From contig JAEZFD010000067.1 in the NCBI GenBank assembly GCA_023417655.1, positions 1 through 32,765 of the forward strand: a stretch of DNA of 32,765 nucleotides, in the 5' to 3' direction. Below are positions 7,449 through 15,695 of this stretch, in pieces; position 1 is the first letter of the stretch, and each line of letters begins with the position of its first letter. A program made the position numbers and the translations under genes. This DNA comes from Planctomycetota bacterium (lineage in GTDB: Bacteria > Planctomycetota > Planctomycetia > Planctomycetales > Planctomycetaceae). The notes under the pieces were generated by a model, which saw only the letters and a list, made by a program, of their open reading frames with translations, had not been told where the DNA came from and made no database searches.

Positions 7449-8495
7449 TTAGAGCGGCAGTGAAATCCGTTTGCCTTCGCGACAGGACTTGTAGATCGCG
7501 AGGATCAGCTCGACGCTCTTGCGACCTTCGTGTCCATCGATTAGCGGCGCACTCCCGGTTTCGATTGCTTTGATGAAATCTTCGAACTGGCGCTGATGCC
7601 CGATAAAGGAGATCGCCTTGGGATCAGCTGCCCCCCCGGTGACGGTATTCCCGGCTCCCAGTGTCGCCAGCAGCTGTTCATCTTCCGGCTGAGGGTTTTT
7701 GAAACTCCACAGCAGAATGGAGTCCTGCTCAATGATGGCAGAACCTTCTGAGCCGTGGATCTCTGTCTTCTTGAGAAGTCCGGGATAGACCGCGGTGCTC
7801 GCTTCAAGCGTTCCGAGGGCACCATTCTTGAATTTGACGATCGCTGTGCCGACGTCTTCGACTTCAATGCGTTCGTGAGCCAGCGTGGAGGTCAACCCGC
7901 AGACTTCCGCGACATCTCCCATGAACCAGTAGAGCAGGTCGACGTTATGAATCGCCTGATTCATGTACGCGCCGCCGCCGTCGAGGGCCCACGTTCCCCG
8001 CCATCCGCCGCCGTCATAATACTCTTGAGTGCGCCACCATTTCACGTAGGTATCGCCGAGTGTCAACCGGCCAAAACGTCCCTGTTCAATGGCTTTTTTC
8101 AGAGCGAGGTTCGCCGGGCTGAATCGGGAGGGCAGGATGGCTCCCAGAAGTGTTCCAGCTTTTTCACAGGCTTCGATAATCGCATCACAGCGATCGAGCG
8201 TGATTTCCAGCGGCTTTTCGACGAGCAGGTGCTTGCCGGCCTGAGCCGCTTTGAGGGCCGGTTCGAGGTGGGCGCCGCTTGGCGTACAGATGGTGACGAC
8301 CTGAATCTCAGGGTTCTGCAGAAGTTCATCGAGTTCGGAGTAGGCCAGACAGTTGAAGTCTGTTGCGAAAGCCTGGGCCCGTTCCGGATTATGGTTGTAA
8401 CACCCGATCAGGCGAGCGTTGGGAATTGCTTGAATTGCCTGCGCATGGAAGCGGGCAATCATGCCGGTGCCAATAATTGCAAAACCTGTCGACAT
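7449..8495 (-). CDS. Gfo/Idh/MocA-family NAD(P)-dependent oxidoreductase
   Basis: A 348-residue cytoplasmic enzyme. The N-terminal Rossmann domain has G9-T-G-M-I-A14 as its dinucleotide-binding loop and CTPSGAH near residue 70. The conserved E93-K94-P95 supplies the family's catalytic Lys. The C-terminal alpha/beta domain has DGGGAYMNQAIHNVDLLYW, giving the conserved Asp/His pair (D186, H183) near the substrate. Length and motif order match the family, whose members oxidise or epimerise sugars, inositols and related polyols with NAD(P). Planctomycetes carry many paralogues, and the substrate cannot be read from this sequence. No Tat or Sec signal is present, unlike many planctomycete members. 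The gene diverges from the UDP-sugar pyrophosphorylase gene across about 500 bp and ends at a strong terminator. Confidence 0.92.
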   Translation of the reverse strand: MSTGFAIIGTGMIARFHAQAIQAIPNARLIGCYNHNPERAQAFATDFNCLAYSELDELLQNPEIQVVTICTPSGAHLEPALKAAQAGKHLLVEKPLEITLDRCDAIIEACEKAGTLLGAILPSRFSPANLALKKAIEQGRFGRLTLGDTYVKWWRTQEYYDGGGWRGTWALDGGGAYMNQAIHNVDLLYWFMGDVAEVCGLTSTLAHERIEVEDVGTAIVKFKNGALGTLEASTAVYPGLLKKTEIHGSEGSAIIEQDSILLWSFKNPQPEDEQLLATLGAGNTVTGGAADPKAISFIGHQRQFEDFIKAIETGSAPLIDGHEGRKSVELILAIYKSCREGKRISLPL

Positions 8496-9003
8496 CTTGA
8501 TTGTTCGTCCTCGACGAGGGGGAGGGAAATCGGCTCAGCGAATTTGCCGGCGTCTGGTACGGTCACATCCCTCACGCAGCCTGAGTTCCCCCATCCAGGA
8601 AAAGGGCTCGAGACACCGCACCGGCTCTGCGCCGAACGCAACGCTTGATCCGAGAGCAGGGAGGCAACCGGGCAGTGAATGACAAGCCGACACTTTTGAG
8701 CGGATGAAATTCACGGGGGGAGGGCTTGCTTTCCGACAAAGTCTCCTTAGAAAAGCAATTCCGAAGTCTGTCGTCAACCCTGCCTGCGAACGACTGACGG
8801 GGATCTGGGATGTTCTCTGGCGACGTGCCGTCGTCAGTGTGAAGTTGTCAGACCGACGACGGTCTTCCACCCGGACGAAAGCGATGGAGTCCGTGTCCCG
8901 GACAATGCGGGAAACGCGTTGCGACGATTGAATGAAGATCTTGCGATGGAATGGCCAGTCCATCGCAAAAAGTGGCCGAAAACTGAACGTTCTGGAGAAC
9001 TCC
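8496..9003. other. Intergenic region between divergent genes
   Basis: No gene is supported here. Short frames in both directions give Arg/Ser-rich translations without motifs. GACCG-ACGA-CGGTC near 8850-8870 forms a 5-bp stem. Promoters for the oxidoreductase (left) and the pyrophosphorylase (right) must lie here, but I could not pick out a confident -35/-10 pair. No cobalamin-riboswitch box was recognised. Confidence 0.5.
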
Positions 9004-10416
9004 GTGCAGATTCCTAACGCGACCCTCGACATTCTGCAGAAATTCCAGCAGGTCCACCTCGTTCAATTCTGGGATCAGCTCAGCCAGTCGCAGCAACAAC
9101 AATTGATCGAACAGATCGATCAAATTGATTTCGCGCTGGTGCAGACACTCGCGAATCAGAAAGAGCACGCGGGTGAGAACGCTGCGGATCGTGCTGCCCG
9201 TGCGGCCCCCCCAGCCCAACTCATCCGACTTCCTGCAAATCAGGGAGACCGCGACGCCCAGCTGACCGCGATTGATGCCGGGGAAAAACTGCTTCGTGCT
9301 GGAAAAGTCGGCGCGATTCTTGTCGCTGGAGGGCAGGGGTCTCGACTCGGTTTCAACGATCCGAAGGGGATGTTTCCGATCGGACCTGTCAGTGGCCGGA
9401 CACTGTTTCAGGTACACTGCGAGCAGATTCTGGCACGCTCGCGTCGGGCGGGAAAATCGATTCCCTATTTCATCATGACGAGTGAAGCGACCCATAAGCC
9501 AACGGTCGCCTTCTTCGAACAACATCGCTACTTCGGGTTGAGTGAGGATGACGTCTTCTTCTTCCAGCAGGCCTCGCTCCCCGCGGTCGAAGCAACGACA
9601 TCAAAGATTCTGCTGGAGCGAATTGATCGGATTGCCACGAGTCCTGACGGACATGGGGGGATGTTGCGGGCGCTGCAGCATCACGGCATGCTGGACCTGA
9701 TGCGTGATCGCGGCATCGAGCATCTGTACTACCATCAGGTGGATAACCCGACCGCAATTATCTGCGACCCTGAATTCTTGGGACATCACCTCATCAGCGG
9801 GTCTGAACTGACGACCAAAGTTGTTGCCAAAGTCAGTCCTGAAGAGAAGATGGGAGTGCTGGTCACGCTGGACGGACAGACGCAGATCATTGAATACAGC
9901 GATCTGCCGGCGAATGAGTGTCGCCGAACACTGGAAGATGGAAGCCCCGTTTTCTGGGCGGGGAACACGGCGATCCACATTTTCCAGCGATCATTCATTG
10001 AGCGACTTCTGGAAGGGGAACTTCGGCTTCCATTCCACGTCGCCCACAAGAAGGTCCAGACCATCGATGTGCAGGGGGCGGAATTCGTTCCCACTCAGCC
10101 GAATGCCCGAAAATTCGAACAATTCATCTTTGATGCATTGCCACAGGCAAAAGTGGCTCTGGTCGTCGAGGCGAATCGATCACGGGAGTTCAACCCGGTC
10201 AAGAATGCGGAAGGAAGTGACTCTCCTGCCACCAGTCGTGCGGCGCTAACTGCGATCGCCAAAGAATGGATCGAAGCTGCCGGAGGGGTCATCGAAGGTG
10301 ATGTCCCGGTCGAAATCAGTCCATTGGTTGCTCTGGACGTGGAAGAGCTGCAGGCAAAACTTGAGTCCGGGCAAGTCTTCAACCGCCCGACAGTGCTGAG
10401 CCCCCAGGATCTTTGA
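9004..10416 (+). CDS. UDP-N-acetylhexosamine / UDP-glucose pyrophosphorylase (eukaryote-like UDPGP family)
   Basis: This enzyme family makes UDP-sugars from UTP and a sugar-1-phosphate, with release of pyrophosphate, in the cytoplasm. From the chosen GTG the protein is 470 residues. The nucleotide-binding signature LVAGGQGSRLGFNDPKGMFP lies at 106-125, with the Gly-rich loop and Lys typical of eukaryotic AGX/UAP1-type enzymes rather than bacterial GlmU. Further family segments are FFFQQASLPAV, the HGG motif after residue 215, HQVDNPTAIICDPEFLG and VKNAEGSDSP near 400. The GTG at 9004 has GGAG six bases upstream; an ATG at 8932 in the same frame would add 24 residues without a ribosome site. 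The choice between UDP-GlcNAc and UDP-Glc cannot be made by eye. It fits supply of precursors for envelope polysaccharide. Confidence 0.88.
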   Translation: MQIPNATLDILQKFQQVHLVQFWDQLSQSQQQQLIEQIDQIDFALVQTLANQKEHAGENAADRAARAAPPAQLIRLPANQGDRDAQLTAIDAGEKLLRAGKVGAILVAGGQGSRLGFNDPKGMFPIGPVSGRTLFQVHCEQILARSRRAGKSIPYFIMTSEATHKPTVAFFEQHRYFGLSEDDVFFFQQASLPAVEATTSKILLERIDRIATSPDGHGGMLRALQHHGMLDLMRDRGIEHLYYHQVDNPTAIICDPEFLGHHLISGSELTTKVVAKVSPEEKMGVLVTLDGQTQIIEYSDLPANECRRTLEDGSPVFWAGNTAIHIFQRSFIERLLEGELRLPFHVAHKKVQTIDVQGAEFVPTQPNARKFEQFIFDALPQAKVALVVEANRSREFNPVKNAEGSDSPATSRAALTAIAKEWIEAAGGVIEGDVPVEISPLVALDVEELQAKLESGQVFNRPTVLSPQDL

Positions 10417-10837
10417 GAGAGAGCCAGCAAGGCAGATTCAGCAAGTTCTATATCGTACGGTCGGGCAAAGAACCGGTGTCGGCGAACGCACAGCCGTCCG
10501 CTCCAACCACATTTTCTGCCGGATTTCTCTGACTGAGATCTGAGTCAGGCGGGCATTTGCCGCTGGGGGAGACCCCGAAGGTTCTCAGACAACTCGCAGA
10601 TTATTTTGAGTACTTGGCCAAACAAACTGCTGTAAGCTCGGAGGAGGTACGATTTTCCCGGGGTGCGAGACCGGAAAATCCAATCTTCACATTCTCTTAA
10701 CACTCCCCGAGTTGGCTTCTTCATAAAAGTCGCTAACTTCATGAGACGAATGGGGGAACGCTTTCCAGAACCTGCGGGAGCACACTCTCGCAGAGCAATT
10801 TCTGTGACCGTTCCAGGTTTCTCATTGAAGGAAGACG
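10417..10837. other. Intergenic region holding the phosphate-operon control region
   Basis: No gene is supported. The minus-strand 65-codon frame at 10545-10742 runs across the Pho-box-like repeat and has no family features. The segment 10530-10550 contains an imperfect palindrome around AGATCT (CTGACT/AGTCAG arms). The right part holds the Pho-box candidate at 10685-10702, a CATAAA hexamer near 10722, and the ribosome site of pstS. Confidence 0.55.
10685..10702 (+). promoter_or_regulatory. Candidate Pho box (PhoB-binding direct repeat) upstream of pstS
   Basis: CTTCACA-TTCT-CTTAACA is a direct repeat of two seven-base half-sites with an 11-bp period. This is the layout of a PhoB/PhoP box, and the half-sites resemble TTHACA-type units. 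It lies 135 bp before the pstS ATG in a locus that encodes a PhoB-type regulator. A CATAAA hexamer at 10722-10727 could serve as the -10 element. Confidence 0.55.
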
Positions 10838-11851
10838 ATGACGCGCTTCAGCCTTTGTCTTGCATTCGGGCTGCTGACACTGTCACTCCTCGGGGCACTC
10901 ACGGGCTGTCGCCCTGCGGCCGACTCACAGACTTCTGACACTCGCACAAACACTCCCCGGAAAGACGTCGGATTCCGTCCCGAGGGATGCATTGCCCCTT
11001 CGGTCCAGTCGATTCAGGACGGGACGTACAAACCTCTTTCGCGGCCATTATTCCTTTACGTGAACAAGGCCGTGTTGAAGAAGCCCGAAGCAGTGGCCTT
11101 TCTACGGTACTATTTCAGTGACATTTCCCATGAACTGATCCCGGAAGCCGGATTTATTCCCTTACCTGAGCAGAAGTTTCGGGAGGAATCCGAAAAACTG
11201 GAAGCTGCCATCAAAGCCGCCGGAACTGTGGTGTCTGGAGAACTGTACGGCCAGCTGATTGTCGATGGCAGCAGTACAGTTGCTCCTGTTTCGACGGTCA
11301 TGGCAGAGGAGTTCTCCCTCGCAAATCCCACAGTTCGCGTGCCTGTCGGTTCTTCAGGGACAGGGGGCGGATTCAAGAAGTTCTGTCATGGCGAAATTTC
11401 TATCTGCGATGCGTCGCGGGAGATCAAGGAATCCGAAATCGAACTCTGCCGCAAAGCAGGAATTGATTACCTGGCTTTGGAAATCTGTCTGGATGGCATT
11501 ACGATCGTCGTGAATCCGGAGGCCGACTGGATCGCCGGAATCACGATTGATGAACTTCGGCGATTGTGGAACCCGAAAAGCACCATCCACAAATGGTCTG
11601 AATTGCGTCCTGAATACCCTGACGCTCCGATCAAACTGTTTGGGCCCGATACGGATTCAGGCACGTTTGAATATTTCACAGAGACGGTCTGTGGAAAGAA
11701 GGGGGCCTCTCGATCGGATTACCAGCAGAGCGGAGATGACAACTTTCTGGTGACTGGAGTTTCCGGGGACCGGTACGCGCTCGGCTACTTTGGATATGCC
11801 TACTACACTGAGAATCAGCACAAACTGAAAGCACTTTCCGTCGCCCCTTGA
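10838..11851 (+). CDS. pstS: Phosphate-binding lipoprotein PstS, apparently circularly permuted
   Basis: The 337-residue protein starts at an ATG preceded by AAGGAAG. A lipoprotein signal ends in L21-T-G-C24. Residues 51-115 (CIAPSVQSIQDGTYKPLSRP, LFLYVNKAVLKKPEAVAFLR, EAGFIPLPEQ) match the segment that normally ends PstS proteins. After a charged linker (116-137), residues 138-337 match the normal start and middle: DGSSTVAPVS (143), GSSGTGGGFKKFC (171), DASREI (191), DTDSGTFEYF (271), then GDRYALGYFGYAYY near the C-terminus. The protein stops where the first segment would canonically begin. All phosphate-contacting loops known from the family appear intact and the total length is normal, so this is a rearranged rather than a truncated protein. 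It should deliver phosphate to the PstCAB channel encoded next. Family call is very sure; the permutation is inferred from remembered family order, not an alignment run. Confidence 0.93.
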   Translation: MTRFSLCLAFGLLTLSLLGALTGCRPAADSQTSDTRTNTPRKDVGFRPEGCIAPSVQSIQDGTYKPLSRPLFLYVNKAVLKKPEAVAFLRYYFSDISHELIPEAGFIPLPEQKFREESEKLEAAIKAAGTVVSGELYGQLIVDGSSTVAPVSTVMAEEFSLANPTVRVPVGSSGTGGGFKKFCHGEISICDASREIKESEIELCRKAGIDYLALEICLDGITIVVNPEADWIAGITIDELRRLWNPKSTIHKWSELRPEYPDAPIKLFGPDTDSGTFEYFTETVCGKKGASRSDYQQSGDDNFLVTGVSGDRYALGYFGYAYYTENQHKLKALSVAP

Positions 11852-11969
11852 TCTCCGGCAAGTGGAGAATCTTCCCGTCGCCAACTGGCCTCCGGCCTCT
11901 TGAGTTCAGGGATCGGTTGAGTTCAGGGAAACGGGGAAAGGCATCAGGCACAACCGCCACGGTGAACGA

Positions 11970-12911
11970 TTGTCACTGCGTCGAAAATACACAGCAGTCC
12001 GATTTCAGGAAGCGGTGATCGAATCACTCCTGTTCCTGTGCGCGTTCGTTTCGATTGTCACGACGGTTGGCATCATTCTGGTGATGTTTTCGGAGTCGGT
12101 CTTCTCACTGACCGGCGGAAAAGCGTTCTTTCAGGAAATCTCCGTCTGGGAGTTTTTTGGCTCTACAAAATGGGCTCCCCAGTTCGCTGACAAGCACTTT
12201 GGCGTGCTGCCTCTGTTGTGCGGAACCATCCTGGTTGCCGGAATCGCAGCGTTGACCGGGATGCCTCTCGGGATCCTCGGTGCCATCTATCTGAGTGAAT
12301 ATGCGAACGCCCGAACCCGACGTTACGTCAAACCGTTTCTGGAAATCCTGGCAGGGATTCCGACGGTGGTTTACGGTTACTTCGCTCTGGAATTCATCAC
12401 TCCGTACCTGCTGCGGCCCGTCTTTCAGAACATGCTTGGTTTCGACGTCGATGGATTCAATGCACTGAGTGCTGGGATCGTCGTCGGGATCATGATCATG
12501 CCGATGGTCTGCTCCTTGAGCGAAGACGCATTGCGAGCCGTTCCTCGAAGCCTCCGTGAAGCTGGGTATGCACTCGGCTCCACCAAATATGATGTCTGTA
12601 CGAGAGTGGTCGTCCCGGCGGCAACCTCGGGCATTGTCGCTTCCTTTCTGCTGGCCATTTCGAGAGCAATCGGCGAGACGATGGCGGTCGTCATTGCAGC
12701 AGGGCAGTCGCCTGTCATTACGCTGAATCCACTCAAAAGCATTCAGACCATGACCGCATTCATGGTGAACGTGAGTCTGGGTGATACGCCTGCCGGTTCG
12801 ATTGAATACAAGAGCCTGTATGCCGTCGGGTTGACCCTGTTCTTTATAACACTGGTGATGAATATTCTTTCTCAATGGTGGATGCAGCGTTTCCGGGAGG
12901 TCTACCAATGA
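11970..12911 (+). CDS. pstC: Phosphate ABC transporter permease PstC
   Basis: A 313-residue inner-membrane protein of the PstC type. A TM helix lies at about 16-40, and five more follow. A permease core begins at FGVLPLLCGTILVAGIAAL, with PLGILGAIYLSEYA and LEILAGIPTVVYGYFAL. The cytoplasmic EAA loop that docks PstB reads EDALRAVPRSLREAGYALGSTKYD, followed by AISRAIGETMAVVIAAG. The start is a TTG preceded by GGTGA; no in-frame ATG or GTG lies close by, so a slightly different start cannot be excluded. It follows pstS by 118 bp, and its stop overlaps the pstA start in ATGA, which implies coupled translation and balanced PstC:PstA levels. Confidence 0.94.
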   Translation: MSLRRKYTAVRFQEAVIESLLFLCAFVSIVTTVGIILVMFSESVFSLTGGKAFFQEISVWEFFGSTKWAPQFADKHFGVLPLLCGTILVAGIAALTGMPLGILGAIYLSEYANARTRRYVKPFLEILAGIPTVVYGYFALEFITPYLLRPVFQNMLGFDVDGFNALSAGIVVGIMIMPMVCSLSEDALRAVPRSLREAGYALGSTKYDVCTRVVVPAATSGIVASFLLAISRAIGETMAVVIAAGQSPVITLNPLKSIQTMTAFMVNVSLGDTPAGSIEYKSLYAVGLTLFFITLVMNILSQWWMQRFREVYQ

Positions 12912-13993
12912 TCGAACCGGAACCATCGCAGGGCGAACCACGACCGTCGGCATCTTCATCGGGCGAAAAGCCGAAAGCCCACCGACTGGGCCGCGACGCC
13001 GGTAAGCCTGAAAGCTGGCTGTTTGCCTGGACTTGCTGTGCCTCGATCTGGTTCAGTGTGTTCATTCTGGCAGTGCTTTTGATCGCGGTGACGAAAAACG
13101 CCATCGGCTGGCTCGACTGGCAGTTTCTCACAAGCTTTGATTCCGCACGATTGCCTGCCCGGTCAGGGATGCTCTCCGGCATTCTGGGAACGGCATGGGT
13201 CATCCTGTTCACAATTCTGTTCTCTGTGCCCGTTGGAGTCGGAGCTGCGATTTATCTGGAAGAGTATGCCAGTGACAACTGGATCAACCGGCTGATTCGA
13301 CTGAATCTTTCCAACCTGGCCGGAGTCCCTTCGATTGTCTACGGCATCCTTGGACTGACGGTTTTCGTGCGGATGTTCGGGCTCTTTGGTCCTCAAGGCT
13401 GGATCCATCAGTGGACCGGCTGGACGCTGGAAGGCTTCTTCTGGTCCGATCATTACCGGCAATATCTGATCCCGCTCCCTTTTGGGCGAGTCGTGATCTC
13501 GGGAGCACTCACCCTCAGTCTGTTGATCCTTCCGATCATCATCATTGCCTCGCAGGAAGCACTGAGAGCGATCCCGCCTTCATTGCGTCATGCTTCGCTG
13601 GCACTGGGAGCCACGAAATGGCAGACGATTCGCTATCAGATTCTGCCGGCAGCGGTCCCAGGGATTATGACCGGGATCATTCTCGCGATCTCGCGAGCGA
13701 TCGGAGAGACCGCTCCCCTGGTGATGCTGGGAGCCATGACGTTCGTGTACTTCGCGCCGGGGAATATCGACAGCGTCTCTGACATCGTCGCCCATCCCGA
13801 AGGACTGATCAAAGCGCCCTTCGACACATTCACCGTGATGCCGATCCAGATTTTTAACTGGGTCCGACAGTCAAAGGAAGAATTCAAACATGTGGCTTCG
13901 GCCGGAATCGTTGTTCTTCTGGCAGTGCTGCTGCTCCTGAACGGATTGGCGATTCTCATTCGAAACCGCTACAGCAAACACCTCCGGTGGTAA
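12908..13993 (+). CDS. pstA: Phosphate ABC transporter permease PstA
   Basis: The chosen ATG at 12908 follows GGGAGGT and overlaps the pstC stop as ATGA; a start at 12875 in the same frame lies inside pstC and has no such support. The protein is 361 residues. The first ~40 are a hydrophilic Ser/Pro/Glu-rich extension, followed by a TM helix (FSVFILAVLLIAV). The permease core begins at SGILGTAWVILFTILFSVPVG and includes AIYLEEYASDNW and LAGVPSIVYGILGLTVFV. The EAA loop is EALRAIPPSLRHASLALGATKWQ, then AISRAIGETAPLVMLGAM. A closing TM helix (GIVVLLAVLLLLNGLAILI) ends the chain. It pairs with PstC to form the phosphate channel. The N-terminal extension is the only unusual element. Confidence 0.94.
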   Translation: MIEPEPSQGEPRPSASSSGEKPKAHRLGRDAGKPESWLFAWTCCASIWFSVFILAVLLIAVTKNAIGWLDWQFLTSFDSARLPARSGMLSGILGTAWVILFTILFSVPVGVGAAIYLEEYASDNWINRLIRLNLSNLAGVPSIVYGILGLTVFVRMFGLFGPQGWIHQWTGWTLEGFFWSDHYRQYLIPLPFGRVVISGALTLSLLILPIIIIASQEALRAIPPSLRHASLALGATKWQTIRYQILPAAVPGIMTGIILAISRAIGETAPLVMLGAMTFVYFAPGNIDSVSDIVAHPEGLIKAPFDTFTVMPIQIFNWVRQSKEEFKHVASAGIVVLLAVLLLLNGLAILIRNRYSKHLRW

Positions 13994-14142
13994 CAACTTG
14001 TTCGGTGGCGGTTCACCTGAAACAGGCATGAAAATCCGCGGCCAGACGAACCATTCAATAGTCAGGTCAAGGATTCAAGGCAGCGACGGGCTCGTCATCG
14101 GCGAGATCATTCATTCACTCGAGGCCTGGTACCAGTTCAATA

Positions 14143-14973
14143 ATGGCAAACACGGCAGCATCATTTTCCGGACTCGTCAAGCGAACGACCGAACAGGGCG
14201 AAGCGCTGAAAGAGCCTCGTAAACTGAAGATCGAGTCGCGCGACCTGTGCTTCTTCTACGGAACCAATCAGGCCCTGTTCGACATCTCCCTGACGATTCC
14301 GGAACGATCAGTCACTGCGTTCATCGGACCCAGCGGGTGCGGTAAAAGCACATTCCTGCGAACGCTGAACCGGATGAATGACATCATCGACGGGTCACGT
14401 CACACCGGCGAGATCCTGCTCGAAGGCCAGGACATCTACGCATCCGATGTGGATGTTGTCGCCCTGCGGAAGCAGGTGGGCATGGTCTTTCAGAAGTCGA
14501 CGCCGTTTCCCAAATCGATTTTTGAGAACGTCGCCTATGGCCCGCGAATCGGCGGACTGCGTGATCGTGAAAAGCTGGCGCATATCGTGGAGACATCACT
14601 GAAGCGTGCGGCACTCTGGAAAGAAGTCCAGAACCGTCTGCATGATTCGGCGATGGCTCTTTCAGGTGGACAGCAGCAGCGGCTCTGTATCGCTCGGGCC
14701 CTCGCAACCGATCCAGAAGTCCTCTTGATGGATGAGCCAGCCAGCGCACTGGACCCGGCAAGCACGGCCCGAATCGAAGACCTGATTTTCGAGCTGAAAG
14801 AGAAGTACACAATCGTGATCGTGACGCACAACATGCAGCAGGCAGCGCGTGTCAGCGACTTCACGGCGTTCTTTCTGAAGGGGGTGCTGATCGAGATCGG
14901 AGATACCGAGCAGATCTTCACGAACCCTCAGGAAAAACAGACACAGGACTACATTACGGGGCGGTTCGGCTAA
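14143..14973 (+). CDS. pstB: Phosphate ABC transporter ATPase PstB
   Basis: A 276-residue ABC ATPase that powers PstCA by ATP hydrolysis at the cytoplasmic face. Walker A is GPSGCGKST at 62-70, and the Q-loop lies in VGMVFQKSTPFPKSIFENVAYGPR, a typical PstB stretch. The ABC signature is LSGGQQQR at 173-180, Walker B is VLLMDEP at 193-199 with SALDP as D-loop, and the switch His is H229 in VTHNMQQA. The C-terminus reads TQDYITGRFG, as in PstB. The N-terminal ~25 residues are an extension beyond the usual start; an internal start cannot be excluded. It follows pstA by 149 bp and precedes phoU by 38 bp. Confidence 0.95.
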   Translation: MANTAASFSGLVKRTTEQGEALKEPRKLKIESRDLCFFYGTNQALFDISLTIPERSVTAFIGPSGCGKSTFLRTLNRMNDIIDGSRHTGEILLEGQDIYASDVDVVALRKQVGMVFQKSTPFPKSIFENVAYGPRIGGLRDREKLAHIVETSLKRAALWKEVQNRLHDSAMALSGGQQQRLCIARALATDPEVLLMDEPASALDPASTARIEDLIFELKEKYTIVIVTHNMQQAARVSDFTAFFLKGVLIEIGDTEQIFTNPQEKQTQDYITGRFG

Positions 14974-15011
14974 CCGGACTCACGCAGCAGAGAAGAGGTT
15001 AAGGAGAGACC

Positions 15012-15695
15012 ATGTCCGTTCATATGCAGATTGATCTGTCCGAATTGCACCGTGACCTGCTGTCGATGTGCTCACGCGTTGAGGACATGATCCATCGCGC
15101 CGTCAAGCTGCTTTCCGCACCTGATCGAGAAGAGGCTCAGAGGATTGTTCGCGACGATATTGAGATCGACCGCTGGGACGTACGGATTGAAGACTCCTGC
15201 CTGAAGATTCTGGCACTCTATCAGCCTGTCGCAATTGACCTCCGCCGTATCACGACCGTGATGAAGGTCGCCAGCGAACTGGAACGGGTCGCCGACCTTG
15301 CCGTGAACATTTCTGAACGGGCGACCGGTCTTCTGAATTCGGTGGAAATCACCATCCCGGATCAGCTGCGGGTGATGGCTGATCGAGCGGTCGACCTGCT
15401 GCATCGCAGCATCGACGCCTATGTTGACCTCAACAGCGAGATGGCCCGAAAGGTCTGCGAAGAAGATGCGCAGATCGACGAGATGAATCGCGGCGTTATC
15501 GAGCAGCTGATTGAAGCGATGCACCGCCACCCAGAACAACTGGATCCGTTACTGCATCTGTTTTCTGCCGTGAGACAAGTCGAGCGGGTCGGTGACCACG
15601 CCACGAACATCGCTGAAGATGTCGTCTATCTTGTCGAAGGGCGAATCATTCGACATGCGAGGAAGCTCGCAGGGGAGGCTCGACCCGGGCAATGA
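15012..15695 (+). CDS. phoU: Phosphate-signalling regulator PhoU
   Basis: A 227-residue all-helical protein with the two repeated PhoU three-helix bundles. The first contains DREEAQRIVRDDIEIDRWDVRIED and ALYQPVAIDLRRITTVMKVASELERVADLAVNISERA; the second contains EEDAQIDEMNRGVIEQL and LLHLFSAVRQVERVGDHATNIAEDVVYLVEG. The E-x3-D motifs (ELERVADLAVNI, VERVGDHATNI) bind metal clusters. PhoU couples PstB activity to the PhoR/PhoB signalling system and dampens the phosphate-starvation response. The start has a very strong ribosome site (AAGGAG, 8 bases upstream). Its stop overlaps the phoB start in ATGA. Confidence 0.95.
   Translation: MSVHMQIDLSELHRDLLSMCSRVEDMIHRAVKLLSAPDREEAQRIVRDDIEIDRWDVRIEDSCLKILALYQPVAIDLRRITTVMKVASELERVADLAVNISERATGLLNSVEITIPDQLRVMADRAVDLLHRSIDAYVDLNSEMARKVCEEDAQIDEMNRGVIEQLIEAMHRHPEQLDPLLHLFSAVRQVERVGDHATNIAEDVVYLVEGRIIRHARKLAGEARPGQ

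Noticed and set aside
8535..9032. 165-codon minus-strand frame between the divergent genes
   Set aside because: Part of it is the complement of the pyrophosphorylase gene start; no motif and no ribosome site.
10530..10550. Imperfect palindrome around AGATCT as terminator of the pyrophosphorylase gene
   Set aside because: Only a six-base stem, more than 100 bp past the stop codon, and no T tract.
10545..10742. 65-codon minus-strand frame upstream of pstS
   Set aside because: It crosses the Pho-box-like repeat and the operon leader, and shows no protein features.
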